Origin: Odontocerum albicorne
Taxonomy: Eukaryota > Arthropoda > Insecta > Trichoptera > Odontoceridae
Direction: 5' to 3'
DNA length: 64,000 nucleotides
Assembly (NCBI GenBank): GCA_949825065.1
Contig: OX463855.1
Span: 40,496,301 to 40,560,300, forward strand
The translations under genes and the position numbers were made by a program. Below the pieces are notes generated by a model. It had not been told where the DNA came from. It ran no database searches and was given only the letters and a program-made list of their open reading frames with translations. This document shows positions 20,981 through 31,979 of this stretch, piece by piece. How positions within the stretch are numbered: position 1 is the stretch's first letter; the number at the start of each line of letters is the position of its first letter.

Positions 20981-21815
20981 TGAGGTTATTATTATATGGC
21001 CATCGATTCACTCACATTAACACATAACACAAGATCTGTGAAACTCATTACTGTACGAGTATTATTGAGGTTATTATTATATGGCCATCGATTCACTCAC
21101 ATTAACACATAACACAAGATCTGTGAAACTCATTACTGTACGAGTATTATTGAGGTTATTATTATATGGCCATCGATTCACTCACATTAACACATAACAC
21201 AAGATCTGTGAAACTCATTACTGTACGAGTATTATTGAGGTTATTATTATATGGCCATCGATTCACTCACATTAACACATAACACAAGATCTGTGAAACT
21301 CATTACTGTACGAGTATTATTGAGGTTATTATTATATGGCCTTCGATTCACTCACATTAACACATAACACAAGATCTGTGAAACTCATTACTGTACGAGT
21401 ATTATTAAGGTTATTATTATATGGCCATCGATTCACTCACATTAACACATAACACAAGATCTGTGAAACTCATTACTGTACGAGTATTATTGAGGTTATT
21501 ATTATATGGCCATCGATTCACTCACATTAACACATAACACAAGATCTGTGAAACTCATTACTGTACGAGTATTATTAAGGTTATTATTATATGGCCATCG
21601 ATTCACTCACATTAACACATAACACAAGATCTGTGAAACTCATTACTGTACGAGTATTATTGAGGTTATTATTATATGGCCATCGATTCACTCACATTAA
21701 CACATAACACAAGATCTGTGAAACTCATTACTGTACGAGTATTATTGAGGTTATTATTATATGGCCATCAATTCACTCACATTAACACATAACACAAGAT
21801 CTGTGACACTCATTA
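20981..21815 (+). repeat. 85-bp satellite, 10 near-identical copies
   Basis: Units start TGAGGTTATTATTATATGGC at 20981, 21066, 21151, 21236, 21321, 21406, 21491, 21576, 21661 and 21746. I see only isolated substitutions (for example TAAGG for TGAGG at 21406 and 21576, CCTTCG near 21340). It is the most homogeneous array here, so recently expanded or homogenised. Confidence 0.97.
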
Positions 21816-21837
21816 ATAGTGAACTGTCGCATTTCTA

Positions 21838-22000
21838 TTGATATTTTCTTGCATACATAAAATTCATACCATCACGTCGTTTCCCTGTCAGCGTCGGCAA
21901 AGAAAAGAGAGAGCGCAAGACTTTCCTATCGCACCACATATACTCGTATACCGCCTTTTCTACAACCATACAACAAATAGTATGTATATTATTTATAACG
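21838..22000 (-). mobile_element. RTE-a 3' end fragment
   Basis: CACGTCGTTTCCCTGTCAGC and CAAGACTTTCCTATCGCACC are the complement of the terminal VSAYP.GKR region of RTE-a. Short and mutated. Confidence 0.5.
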
Positions 22001-22190
22001 ACCTCCGTGGCCTGGTGGTAAGACACTTGTCTGCCGATCCGGAGGTTGCGGGTTCAATCCCCGCTGGAACCCAGTTTTTTTTAATAGGATTCCAGTCTGG
22101 TTTTCACTTAGGGCCTATAAAACATCTTTCTGGTTAGTTGGAAGAGATTGCCACATGGAAATAAGCTCGACAGGTTTAAAAAATATATAT
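22000..22190 (+). mobile_element. SINE A, well preserved
   Basis: A tRNA-derived head starts CCTCCGTGGCCTGGTGGTAA and has B box GGTTCAATCCCCGCTGGA (22051-22068). The body is GGATTCCAGTCTGGTTTTCA and the LINE-C-like tail CTTTCTGGTTAGTTGGAAGA, GATTGCCACATGGAAATAA. The head looks like a tRNA (A box TGGCCTGGTGGTAAGAC), but the 3' acceptor half is replaced by SINE body, so it is not a tRNA gene. Confidence 0.85.
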
Positions 22191-22920
22191 TTATAGTTAA
22201 GGCATTAATATTGTGGAGATTTAAAGACATGGACCCTCAAAATTGGTAGTATGAAGCGACTGGAATCATTCGAAATGTGGATGCACCGGAGAATGCTACG
22301 GATACCCTGGACGGATATGGTCAGCAACACAAGGGTTCTTCAAAGAGCCAAAGTTGATAGAGGTGTTGACTAATATTGAAATTCGAAAGGTGTCCTATTT
22401 GGGTCATGCACTTAGAGGAGCAAAGTACAAAAATACTGCACCTGATCATCCAAGGCAAAATAGAGGGTCGAAGAGGTGTTGGCAGGAGGCAAATCTCCTG
22501 GCTCCGCAATATACGTGATTGGACTGGCATAAGGGGCGTTGGAGATCTTTTTCGGGCTGCCGGGGACAAAGATACCTACTCTCAGGTGATATTCAACGTT
22601 ATGAGGACCTGACATGACACTGGGAAGAAGAAGAAAGACATTGTAATTTGTTTTATCAAACACTGTTTATTCCACTTTTTTTGTAACGGTATAACTCTAC
22701 CGGTTTCAAGGCTTTCACCTCGTCATCAGGAGAGCACAAAAAAGACTGAATTCTTTTCGAACTGGTACCGAGATACACGCTTCAAACGGTAAACATTCAG
22801 GTTGAAGGCTGGGGATGGACAATCTCGGCGAGCAGCGGAGAGATTCTTGGGATATATGTGTTTGCCAGATGTTCACCTCGATGAACTGACTTAGACATTT
22901 ATAGGGCCTCTAATCTGTCC
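22190..22920 (-). repeat. Repeat P, minus copy split by RTE-d
   Basis: 22190-22230 and 22634-22920 form one minus-oriented repeat P with its long 5' half. The minus-strand core CTGATGA (22729-22723) is followed by GAGGTGAAAGCCTTGAAAC. It ends with AGGGCCTCTAATCTGTCC on the plus strand. Confidence 0.85.
22231..22633 (+). mobile_element. RTE-d 3' insertion in repeat P
   Basis: The plus strand encodes LESFEMWMHRRMLRIPWTDM, VSNTRVLQ.AKVDR and KGRRGVGRRQISWLRNIRDW, TGIRGVGDLFRAAGDKDTYS with a frameshift near 22370. AAAGACAT flanks it (22223-22230 and 22634-22641). The tail is TGACACTGGGAAGAAGAAGA. It is 5'-truncated. Related copies: 29475-29912, 56295-56490, 56585-56945, 57603-57915. Confidence 0.87.
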
Positions 22921-22947
22921 AATTTATTTCCGTTACTACTGATATGT

Positions 22948-23008
22948 AAGAAATTAATGTAAACGGTCAGAGACCTATCATGTCTCTGGCCGTTAACATT
23001 AATTTCTT
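22948..23008. repeat. 27-bp-arm hairpin
   Basis: AAGAAATTAATGTAAACGGT (continuing CAGAGAC) at 22948-22974 is complementary, with one or two mismatches, to 22982-23008, with a 7-base loop. No flanking gene. It may be a tiny MITE relic or fold-back deletion product. Confidence 0.8.
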
Positions 23009-23009
23009 T

Positions 23010-23120
23010 CAAAATAGTATTCACTTGATTCAACCATATCTTTCATGATCTTACTCAACGGATAAGTTTTAAAATCTTATTCATCCCCAATCAATTAATT
23101 AATTGTCACCCCATATATTC
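23010..23120 (-). mobile_element. RTE-a short fragment
   Basis: AAAATAGTATTCACTTGATT and CAACCATATCTTTCATGATC match the complement of the DQVN..L segment of RTE-a. Too short to align further. Confidence 0.45.
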
Positions 23121-23124
23121 TTCT

Positions 23125-23345
23125 ATGTCAGATTTTCTCAAACTTTTTAGGCCCACAATCCCCTTTTTATTAGATACTTTTTTTCAGCATCCCCTCTCCG
23201 GAAAACTATCTGTATTTTTATAAATACTCGCAGTTTCCCGAGATTTTCAGGTATAGCACTTGCACTTGATTACACTGATAAACTGCCCGTCACACAATTT
23301 GGAAACAGTCTAATAGCTATTTAAGATATCTCACGTATTTACTAG
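23125..23345. mobile_element. Possible hAT-type element end
   Basis: GATTTTCTCAAACTTTTTAG, GCCCACAATCCCC, then CAGCATCCCC resembles the start of many non-autonomous hAT elements (TTCTCAAACTTTTT..GGCCCA..CCCC). No matching right end was found nearby. The segment near 24075-24180, with GCGCCCACTTTGGCAAACT, may be an end of another such element. Confidence 0.4.
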
Positions 23346-23369
23346 TATTGTACTGAAAACTTGACATGA

Positions 23370-23935
23370 CATGCGCAGATTCCTGCCGCTGCGAGAACCC
23401 ATGGAAGTCGAATACACACATCCTAACACTCGTTTGTTAAGACCTGTCGTCTAATTTTAAGTTTCTTTGGAAGATAAAACAACCCTTGCATTATAAGACC
23501 GTTGGACCAGCATGTACGAGACTCCTGCCGCTGCAGGCTGGACTTGTAAAAAACGGTGCAAGTCGAAAGTGCGCGCAACTACATACCATACATGCTAACA
23601 CTCGCTTGTTAAGACCTGTCGTCTTATTTTTTAGACTGATCGGCTGTAACTTGCATTTTACATCTTAAGTTTCTTTGGAAGATAAAATAACCCTTGCATT
23701 ATACGACCGTTGGACCAGCATATCAGCATTTCTTCAGCTGCAGGCTGGACTTGTAAGAACCCGTGCAAGTCGAAAGTGCGCGCAACTACATACCATGCAT
23801 GCTAATACTCCGCTTGTTAAGACCTGTTGTCTTATTTTTTAGACTGATCGGCTGTAACTTGCATTTTACATCTTAAGTTTCTTTGGAAAATAAAATAACC
23901 CTTGCATTATACGATCGTTGGACCAGCATAAACGA
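23370..23935 (+). repeat. Tandem repeat of ~208 bp, ~2.5 copies
   Basis: GTTTCTTTGGAAGATAAAA recurs at 23460, 23669 and 23877, giving periods of 209 and 208. Each unit holds GACCGTTGGACCAGCAT, CTGCAGGCTGGACTTGTAA and GTTAAGACCTGTCGTCTTA. A degenerate partial unit precedes at 23370-23459. It is GC-richer than its surroundings and encodes nothing. Confidence 0.88.
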
Positions 23936-24228
23936 AAGGTTAAAATATATGATCATTGTGAAGATGCACGACTTTAACTGTGTCTGTATAGTAGTAGATA
24001 CGTATTTGCTTAAAAAATGTTCAGGCGACCAAATTTTTTAGCGTATTCTTATGATCATGTCTTCACTTGCTCCAAAACGCCTTCCTACTGCCCCTAGGGC
24101 CAGTAACGCCCCGCTAAATCCTTCCAGCGCCCACAGGGTTGTGGTAGCGCCCACTTTGGCAAACTATGTTCCAAGTGGACGCATTTCTACAGCAGAATTA
24201 TAAATAATGATGTGCAATAATAATACTA

Positions 24229-25021
24229 GGTTAGTCAAAAAAATTTGAAAGCGACATCTATGGAGCAGTAGAAAAACCAAAATTTATACGCCATTTTAAT
24301 ATTTCATATTTCATAAGAACGTACTCAAAATTTCATTTCGATCTGTCAAATTCATTCTTTGTTTACAAGCCATTTGAAGTTGACGTGTCAGTGTATTTTT
24401 TAACAATGGAAAAATCCGAATATCGTGCAGTGATTAAATTCTTTGTTTTGGAAGGTTTATCGGCTACTGAGATCCATGCAAAGATGGTGAAAGTATTAAA
24501 GGAGTCTTATCATTCATTTCCAACCGTTCACCGATGGGTTTTGGAGTTTAAGCGTGGCCGTACAAGCGTTGAAGACGATCCACGCTCAGGACGTCCAAAA
24601 AGTGCATCAACACCAGAAATCATAGCGAAAATACAGGATATGGTTTTGAAAGATCATCGATCGACTGTGGATGTGATAGCTGACACCATAAAATCATCGT
24701 GAAAATCAGTGAATTGGGGTACGAATTGTTGCAGCATCCACCCTATTCGCCAGATTTAGCTCCCTCTGACTTCTGGCTGTTCTCACACCTCAAAAAATTC
24801 CTTCGTGGAAAGCATTTTTCATCATACGAAGAGGTTATAGCCGTCGTAGAGGAGTATTTTGCAGGCCTTCCAGAAAGTCACTTCCGTGATGGGACAACAA
24901 AGTTGGAAGATCGTTGGACCAAGAGTATTGATCTTATGGGAGACTGTACTGAGCAATAAAAGTGATTTCCCCGCAAAAAAAAATTATTTTCATTTCCGCT
25001 TTCAAAGCTTTTTGACTAACA
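24229..25021 (+). mobile_element. mariner element with internal deletion (793 bp)
   Basis: TA dinucleotides at 24227-24228 and 25022-25023 flank inverted repeats that begin GGTTAGTCAAAAAAATTTGA and TGTTAGTCAAAAAGCTTTGA. The structure is complete at both ends, so it could have been mobilised in trans. The transposase inside is defective (next entry). A relative with a different deletion is at 45424-45946 (-). Confidence 0.92.
24385..24959 (+). pseudogene. mariner transposase, internally deleted
   Basis: 24385-24702 encodes the N-terminal DNA-binding part: MEKSEYRAVIKFFVLEGLSA, helix-turn-helix segments and the linker DDPRSGRPKSASTPE. 24699-24959 encodes the C-terminus: LLQHPPYSPDLAPSDFWLFS with the third catalytic Asp, down to the stop. 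About 150 residues between residue ~105 and the SPDLAPSD motif are missing, with the first two catalytic Asp, and the halves are out of frame. A mariner transposase is about 345 residues. It cannot catalyse transposition; the terminal DNA-binding half might still bind its repeats. Confidence 0.92.
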
Positions 25022-25024
25022 TAG

Positions 25025-25215
25025 TATATTGTTATATTATTTATAGTTAAGGCATTAACTTGTGGAGGTTTTAAGGCATTGTAATTTGTTTTTATCAAAC
25101 ACTGTTTATTCAATTTTATGTAACGGTATAACCCATCAGGGAGCACAAACAACACTTGTTTGTGCTCCCTGATGGAATAAACAGTGTTTGATAAAAACAA
25201 ATTACAATGTTATAT
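25025..25215. repeat. Repeat P fold-back pair
   Basis: The minus-oriented half (25035-25150) meets a plus-oriented half (25150-25210) at the palindrome GAGCACAAACAA / TTGTTTGTGCTC. Arms extend through AAACACTGTTTATTC and GAATAAACAGTGTTT. The middle core is deleted on one side. Confidence 0.85.
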
Positions 25216-26380
<1,165 letters not shown>

Positions 26381-26387
26381 TTTAAAT

Positions 26388-26911
26388 CGCGAGTTCCCAA
26401 ACTCTTTTCGGCCGCAGACCCCTTAACCAAAAACTTTTAAAACCGTCGACCCCCTAGTCATTTACTTTACTTACTCAAATTAATAAGTTTGTACAGTACT
26501 CGATATTAAATATTTCACTAGATATCAAACTTTTCATTTTAATCACTTGTAATTAAGGATTGAAAAATATAAAAGGACTACGGATTATGCATTGCATTAT
26601 CTTGCGCTACATTTAATATTGAAATATGCGCTGATAAAAATTAAAGCGAGAAAAAATACGAGCAGAGTTTTATTTTTTTATTTTTGACATTTATGAAATA
26701 AATATGTAAATTGAAAATAAGTAAAAATATTCTTAATTATGTTAGGTGTCTATTGGTATCATAAATATTTTGAAGTAACAAACAAATAGCAGTAGTAAGG
26801 GGGTATATTTTTGCTGTCGTCGACCGCCAATTTTTTTTATTGAAACTATCGACCCCTAGAAAAATCAAATCCACCCCAGGGGGTCGATATCGACCACATT
26901 GGGAACTCTTC
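26388..26911. mobile_element. hAT-type MITE (524 bp)
   Basis: Flanked by a perfect 8-bp duplication ATTTAAAT (26380-26387 and 26912-26919). Ends are CGCGAGTTCCCAAACTCTTT and (inverted) GAAGAGTTCCCAATGTGGTC. The subterminal GCAGACCCC / GGGGGTCGATATCGACC blocks are characteristic of vertebrate- and insect-type non-autonomous hAT elements (GTTCCCAA..GACCCC). No transposase. Confidence 0.87.
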
Positions 26912-26934
26912 ATTTAAATAAACAATAAATAAAC

Positions 26935-27112
26935 AAATATAAGTTATTACCACGTGGCAATCTCTTTTAATAAACCAGAATAAAGGTCTGAAGTGAAACT
27001 AGAGTGGAATCCTTTACAGTTGGGTACCACCAACAAGAACAAAAGCCGCAACCTCCGAGATATAAGACAGGCATCATGTTTTACCAACTGGGCCACATCA
27101 GACAAACATTCT
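26935..27112 (-). mobile_element. SINE A, minus, diverged
   Basis: Reverse order of tail (ACCACGTGGCAATCTCTTTT) and head (AACCTCCGAGATATAAGACA, ACCAACTGGGCCA). An insertion or rearrangement disrupts the body around 27000-27040. Confidence 0.65.
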
Positions 27113-27114
27113 CG

Positions 27115-27668
27115 ATTAAAAATGCCTGGCGCTTGATTTGTAGATTAATTGAAGTTCTTAGTTTCAGTTATTATTCCAGTCAGAGATGGTAGACATCTCG
27201 AGATGGAATTTTTATCCGTTTGACAAGCAGATCTCTTCATCCATCTGCTGTGATGAATGGCCATCTATCGAGCTCGGACAGGCGGGCAACAGGTTCCGGC
27301 CGGGACCTGGACCCGGACCGATGTACAAGTACCTCTGCAGATAGATGAGAGGAGAGGAGAGGTGGATGGATATGAGTAGATGTGATTTCAATTTAGATTC
27401 ACGTCAGATAATATTTATGAAGCGAGCTTCTGAATTTCGTCATTGTTTAAAATTAAATTGAGATACCTACGAGTTGCGGACTACAGTGGCCGCAGGACAT
27501 ATAAAGTGTGTGCTGTGCATTACTCTTTGTGAGAACTTTTATTAAGAATTTATTATAAAATGTAATAGGTAATAATAATTCCAGCAAGTGTGCATTAATA
27601 ATGGCGCTACACAGAATAGACCACAATGCAACAGAAAAGTCAAAGCCTCTAACAATATATATATATAA
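27115..27668. other. No gene; GC-rich patch
   Basis: 27230-27370 is GC-rich (CGGGACCTGGACCCGGACCG), with purine tracts GAGAGGAGAGGAGAGG. It contains no coding evidence and has no copy in the window. Confidence 0.4.
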
Positions 27669-27669
27669 C

Positions 27670-28062
27670 ACATCGATCAATAAGTCCCGTGAATAACTAC
27701 TAAAACAACATTTGTTTGGCAAAATTCTTCTTTATTCATCAACATAGTCTCCTTCAAGAGCGATACATTCATTACAACGCTTTCCTAACTTTTCTATGCC
27801 AGCCGTGTAGAACGATTTATCTTTGGTTTCAAAATAGACGTTAGTTTCTGCAATCACTTCTTCATTGGAGCCAAATCTCTTTAGCTGGAGCATCTTTTTA
27901 AGGTCTGCGAACAGTCAATAGTCGCTGGGGGCCAAATCTGGAGAATACGGTGGGTGCGGAAGCAATTAGAAGTTCAACTCATGCAATTTGGCCATCGTTA
28001 CCATCGACTTGTGACATGGTGCATTGTCCTGATGAAAGAGAACTTTTTTCTTCATATGTGAC
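27670..28062 (-). pseudogene. mariner transposase C-terminal fragment
   Basis: The minus strand encodes VLFHQDNAPCHKSMVTMAKL, LPHPPYSPDLAPSDY and KRFGSNEEVIAETNVYFETK, with in-frame stops. It keeps the second and third catalytic Asp, 34 residues apart (D34D of mariners). One inverted-repeat end survives at 27672 (GATCAATAAGTCCCGTG); the other half is missing, joined to repeat P at about 28065. This lineage is distinct from the other mariners here. Confidence 0.8.
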
Positions 28063-28065
28063 TAA

Positions 28066-28132
28066 CTGATGAGTTATACCGTTACATAAAGTGGAATAAA
28101 CAGTGTTTGAAAAAATAAATAACAAACAAAGA
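28066..28132 (+). repeat. Repeat P 3' fragment
   Basis: AGTTATACCGTTACATAAAG and TGGAATAAACAGTGTTTGA match; the core is missing because of the mariner junction. Confidence 0.75.
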
Positions 28133-28134
28133 TT

Positions 28135-28470
28135 TTTAATTCGCTTCGGTATATTCAGCTTTTATTTTGTAACATCAAGATAACATGCGTCCGCATTTTC
28201 AAGAATTCGACCTAGAGAGATAATCTGACGGCAATTTATATTGAGATTTGCAGTTATTAATATTATTTCAAATACTTCTCGCTTTCTAAACGAATACGCG
28301 AAATTCAATGTGTGCAAAAAGAAGCAAATAAAATAGACTCAGTATTGAACTGCAGACCTTGGACGGAATATCAAGTGAGAACAGTAAAACCTGGCGTCGT
28401 CGCATTTACTCGTACATTGAATTAATAAAATTGAAGACACAATACACATGAATAACTGCTAACGTTTATT
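28135..28470 (-). mobile_element. Possible LINE-C fragment then unclassified sequence
   Basis: TAACATCAAGATAACATGCG and TCCGCATTTTCAAGAATTCG align with 44706-44745 (minus LINE-C, the DYADVCYLDV region). Beyond 28215 nothing is recognised. Confidence 0.4.
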
Positions 28471-28471
28471 A

Positions 28472-29398
28472 TTGGGTTGTTCCGAAAATAATGGACGATT
28501 TTAATATATCATTTCGAACGTTCTTTACTATAGGAAATATTTGTTCTTTGCTAGGAAATGTTTGTTCTTTACTAAGAAATATTTCATTGGTTGTTTTTGT
28601 TTGACAGTTAGGAATCTGCTATGTATATTTATCGAGTCAGGCATTTAATTTGTATTACTTTAGTCCTTCAGAAATGGGAGTAAAAATATAAGAATTCCAT
28701 GTAATTTTTTTGAAAAATTGAAACTTGGGCATTAAGCATGTCAAACAGCACACAATGTTAACCAAACATGGTGTAAAAGAGAGGCAAGTCTTAAAGATGA
28801 AGATTATCGAGGACGTCCTGCTGGTGTTGAAAACAACGAATTGAAAGCTTTATTGGAAGAAAACGTGTTACAAATGGTACGGGAATCGGCACAAAAATTA
28901 ATTGTTATTGGTACATTTACAACAAATTTGAGAACTGAAAAAGCTTGATAAGTGGGTTCAACATGAACTTAATAATAACAAAAAAAATGTCGCTTCGAAG
29001 TGTGTTGTTCGTTGCCGTTATGTAACTGTTATGATTATTTTCATAAAAAAGTATTGATCTCAAGTAGAAAAAAAAATTGTTGTGCTACGAAACATTACCT
29101 CATTCGCCTTACTCATCCGATTTACAGTCAATCGATTTTCACCTGTTAAAGCACCTCGATATCTATTTACGGCAGAAAAAAAATGTATACGAGAGAAGCA
29201 GCAGATAATGCCTTTTAAGAATTCTTGGATTCTAATCCGCCTGAGTTTTATTCTAAAGGCAAAAATAAGCTAGAAATTCTTTGCCAAAAATGCCTATAAT
29301 CTAAAAGCTCTTACATTGATTGATAAAAACGATTTACTCTAAAGTTATGTTTGAGTGAATTTGAAGGTAAAAATTGGCCATTTTTTTCGAAACAGTTT
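28472..29398 (+). pseudogene. mariner (SETMAR/Hsmar-like lineage), heavily decayed
   Basis: The left end ATTGGGTTGTTCCGAAAATA is a typical end of this lineage; the right end is degraded (CCATTTTTTTCGAAACAG). Plus frames show KDEDYRGRPAGVENNELKAL, a NRRFEVC-like segment and near the end DNAFKEFLDSNPPEFYSKGK. The catalytic centre is deleted or unrecognisable. Several stops. Confidence 0.75.
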
Positions 29399-29465
29399 AA
29401 TAAATAAACGTCATTTATTTAAAAAAAACAGCATATACTCGTACTATAAAAGTCATGAATTCATT
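29399..29465. repeat. Short block shared with 56498-56565
   Basis: Both loci have AATAAATAAACGTCATTTAT, then CAGCATATACT and TATAAAAGTCATGA, directly beside an RTE-d copy. One locus is probably a copy of the other, or the RTE carried this sequence. Confidence 0.65.
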
Positions 29466-29474
29466 ATTATTATT

Positions 29475-29912
29475 ATTTCTTCTTCTTCTCAGTGTCATGT
29501 CAGGTTCCCCCAACGTTGAATGAAGACATCTTTGTCCCCGGCAGCCCCAAAAAGATCTCCAACGCCCCTTATGCCAGTCCAATCACGTATATTGCGGAGC
29601 CAGGAGATTTGCCTCTTGCCAACACGTCTTCGGCCTTTTATTTTGCCTTGGATGATCAGGTGCAGTAATTTGTACTTTGCTCCTCTAAGTACATGACCCA
29701 AGTAGGACACCTTTCGGATTTTAATATTAGTCAGCAACTCTCTATCAACTTTCGCTCTTTAAAGAACCCTTGTGTTGCTGACCATATTCGTCCAGGGTAT
29801 CCGTAGCATTCTCCGGTGTATCCACATTTCGAATGCTTCCAGTCGGTTCATACTACCAACTTTGAGGGTCCATGACTCCACTCCATGCAATAACACTGAC
29901 CAAACGTAGCAT
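29475..29912 (-). mobile_element. RTE-d 3' copy
   Basis: The minus frame reads MLTNIKIRKVSYLGHVLRGA, KYKLLHLIIQGKIKGRRRVG, KRQISWLRNIRDWTGIRGVG. Upstream the W.LKVGSMNRLEAFEMWIHR-like segment continues to about 29910. The GAAGAAGAA-type tail is at 29478. ATTATTATTT lies at both edges, but low complexity makes a duplication claim weak. Confidence 0.82.
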
Positions 29913-29914
29913 TT

Positions 29915-30622
29915 GACTTATATTATTATTTGATGTATTTTACCAACAGTTAGCATTCTTAGTTAAGCAAACCGGAGTCCCTGGTCCAATTCCTGGTTTA
30001 TTCCTTTTCAGACCAAATTTACTGAAAAAACAACGTTTAATTTTATTTCTTGTTTTTTAATCTTTTGTATATCAAAAAGGTCAATTAACTGTAGAAATAA
30101 AATAAAATATGTGCAAAGACAATATATAAACTACCGATCGTCTAATTAAAAATGCTATTTCGAGACCACAGAGGAGGTTTTATTGTAGCTTCGAGTACGA
30201 ATTCGGAAAATAATTATTTTAAATATAAAACGTCACGAAGTCATTAGTTAAATTAGAAAGGTTCGGTTCCTTCAGCTTCAATTAAAAGTTAATGGCCGCC
30301 AATTTGGATTTTATTTGTTTTAAATGCACTCATTATTCGGCTGGACTAGTTACTCCTTCAATGACGTGTACACCGGTTTCACTGTAACTCAGTATTTAGT
30401 CTCAAAGACTATTCAGTGTTTAAGCCTCATAGACTTACAGTTTTAAGACACCAAACATTTTACATCGTATTGAATTCGTTTATTTCTTTTTCAAAGCTCC
30501 TGTTCTCTTGGCAGGTATAGGATAATCATGGATATCTTGAACTTTGAGGAAGCAGCTCTAAACAAAGAACGCAATCCTTGCATTTGGAGCCCTCTTGGTG
30601 CACAGACCTCACTCCTGGTGGA
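29915..30622. other. No gene seen
   Basis: No recognised domain or repeat. One minus frame near 30727-31029 is a shadow of the mariner. Confidence 0.35.
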
Positions 30623-30627
30623 GAATA

Positions 30628-31351
30628 CTACCTTGATCAACTGTGCATCAACGAGTTTGCATTAAATTTTGTGTGAAAAACGGATTTAACGGTCCGCAGA
30701 CCTTGGAAATGTTGGAGAAGTGTTTTTCAGTGGCACGAATGCTTTAGAAGTGGTCGTGAGTCGGTCGAGGATGACGAACGCAGTGGCAGTCGAAAACTGA
30801 TGAAAACATCGATAAAATAAAATAAATGTTGGCCGAAAACCGCAAATTGACCATCAGAGAGCTGGCAGAGGACTTGAACATCGCTTATGGATCCGATCAA
30901 GACATTTTGGTTAGTGATTTGGGCCTCAGACGTGTCGCTGCAAAACTGGTGCCGAAAGACCTCAATTTCATGCAAAAAAAGGACCGCGTTGAAATCGCGA
31001 AATACATGATTTCCATAAGTTTTTGACAAAAAACAACACGAATACTATCCAGCAGCCTTTGAATTCACCTGATCTGGCTCCCTGCGACTTTTCCCTGTTC
31101 AACTGACTTAAAAAATCGCTTCGCGGAACGCGTTACAGCACCCGAGAGGATGTCATGAAAAAATCGAAGACGGCTCTGATGGACATACCGAAAATTGAGT
31201 ACCAGCGGTGTTTCGAGGATTGGATCAAGCGCTGGCGTAAGTTCGTTGCAGTCGATGGGGAGTACTTTGAAGGGGACCATATCGATTTTGATGAATAAAC
31301 TTGTATTTTCGATTTTATGAATTAAGTCCTAAAACTTTTTGATCAAGGTAG
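30628..31351 (+). mobile_element. mariner deletion derivative, copy 1
   Basis: TA flanks CTACCTTGATCAA ends (right end inverted CTACCTTGATCAAAAAGTTT). The plus strand has MLAENRKLTIRELAEDLNIA (30826 on) and, after the deletion, LAPCDFSLFN then LKKSLRGTRYSTREDVMKKS to the stop near 31298. Catalytic Asp 1 and 2 are absent. It shares its deletion junction with 39163-39952. Relative to that copy it also lost ~65 bp just inside the left end. Confidence 0.88.
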
Positions 31352-31359
31352 TATACAGT

Positions 31360-31618
31360 AAAAAAACATCTACGATATCTCTATATGAGTGTTTGGTGTA
31401 CAATATATTCATGGCTTTATTCTACTCAGTTTCTGCTGGGCATGCTCGGGTATAACTAGTTGTCCAGCATTACTAGAACGATTAGCGTTAAATGATTCTA
31501 ACAATTACACTTGACTACGCTGGCTAGAACTGTTCTCAATCACATACGCAAGAATGGGTCTCCCAACCGCTTTGCCTGTTAGAAGGGCTTTAACTATTTC
31601 GAACGGGACTGCTTTGGA
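31360..31618. other. No gene seen
   Basis: Unclassified sequence carrying the RTE-c target site. Confidence 0.35.
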
Positions 31619-31636
31619 TATTGACATATTTCATAT

Positions 31637-31956
31637 CTTTTCCCTGGCTCCATCCCAACTCACTGTCTGCGAAGACTGTTGGGGTCAGCTCTCCTCGTCC
31701 TCAGGTTGTATGGTCTTCTGTCCCGGACTACGTCCCCCAGGCCGTGCCTCTGCATCAGGTTATCTTTTTGCACCACCCATGAATTCTTTGGTCTTCCTCT
31801 GGTTGTTATTCGACGAAGATCCACTGAGATTGCCTGGTTCACAATGTGATCGGGTGATCTGCGTCCAACGTGCCCATACCATCTCAATCGCCTCTCATCC
31901 ATCTTGCTGTTGATGTCTGTAACACCTAGGCTTTCACGAATGCGTGAGCTTTTTAT
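31637..31956 (-). mobile_element. RTE-c insertion with a perfect 18-bp target duplication
   Basis: TATTGACATATTTCATAT at 31619-31636 and 31957-31974 flanks it exactly. The minus frame is open for 101 codons: SRIRESLGVTDINSKMDERR, LRWYGHVGRRSPDHIVNQAI, GRPKNSWVVQKDNLMQRHGL and ADPNSLRRQ. It is 5'-truncated. The perfect duplication and open frame mark a recent insertion. Confidence 0.93.
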
Positions 31957-31979
31957 TATTGACATATTTCATATGATAT

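Noticed and set aside
22000..22080. tRNA gene
   Set aside because: A and B boxes are present, but the acceptor-stem partner is replaced by SINE body; the same holds for 2690, 43810 and 50070.
29475..29912. Target-site duplication ATTATTATTT for this RTE-d copy
   Set aside because: The matching flank is a simple ATT repeat, so the identity could be coincidental.
30727..31029. 100-codon minus-strand ORF
   Set aside because: It is the antisense shadow of the mariner N-terminal coding part on the plus strand.
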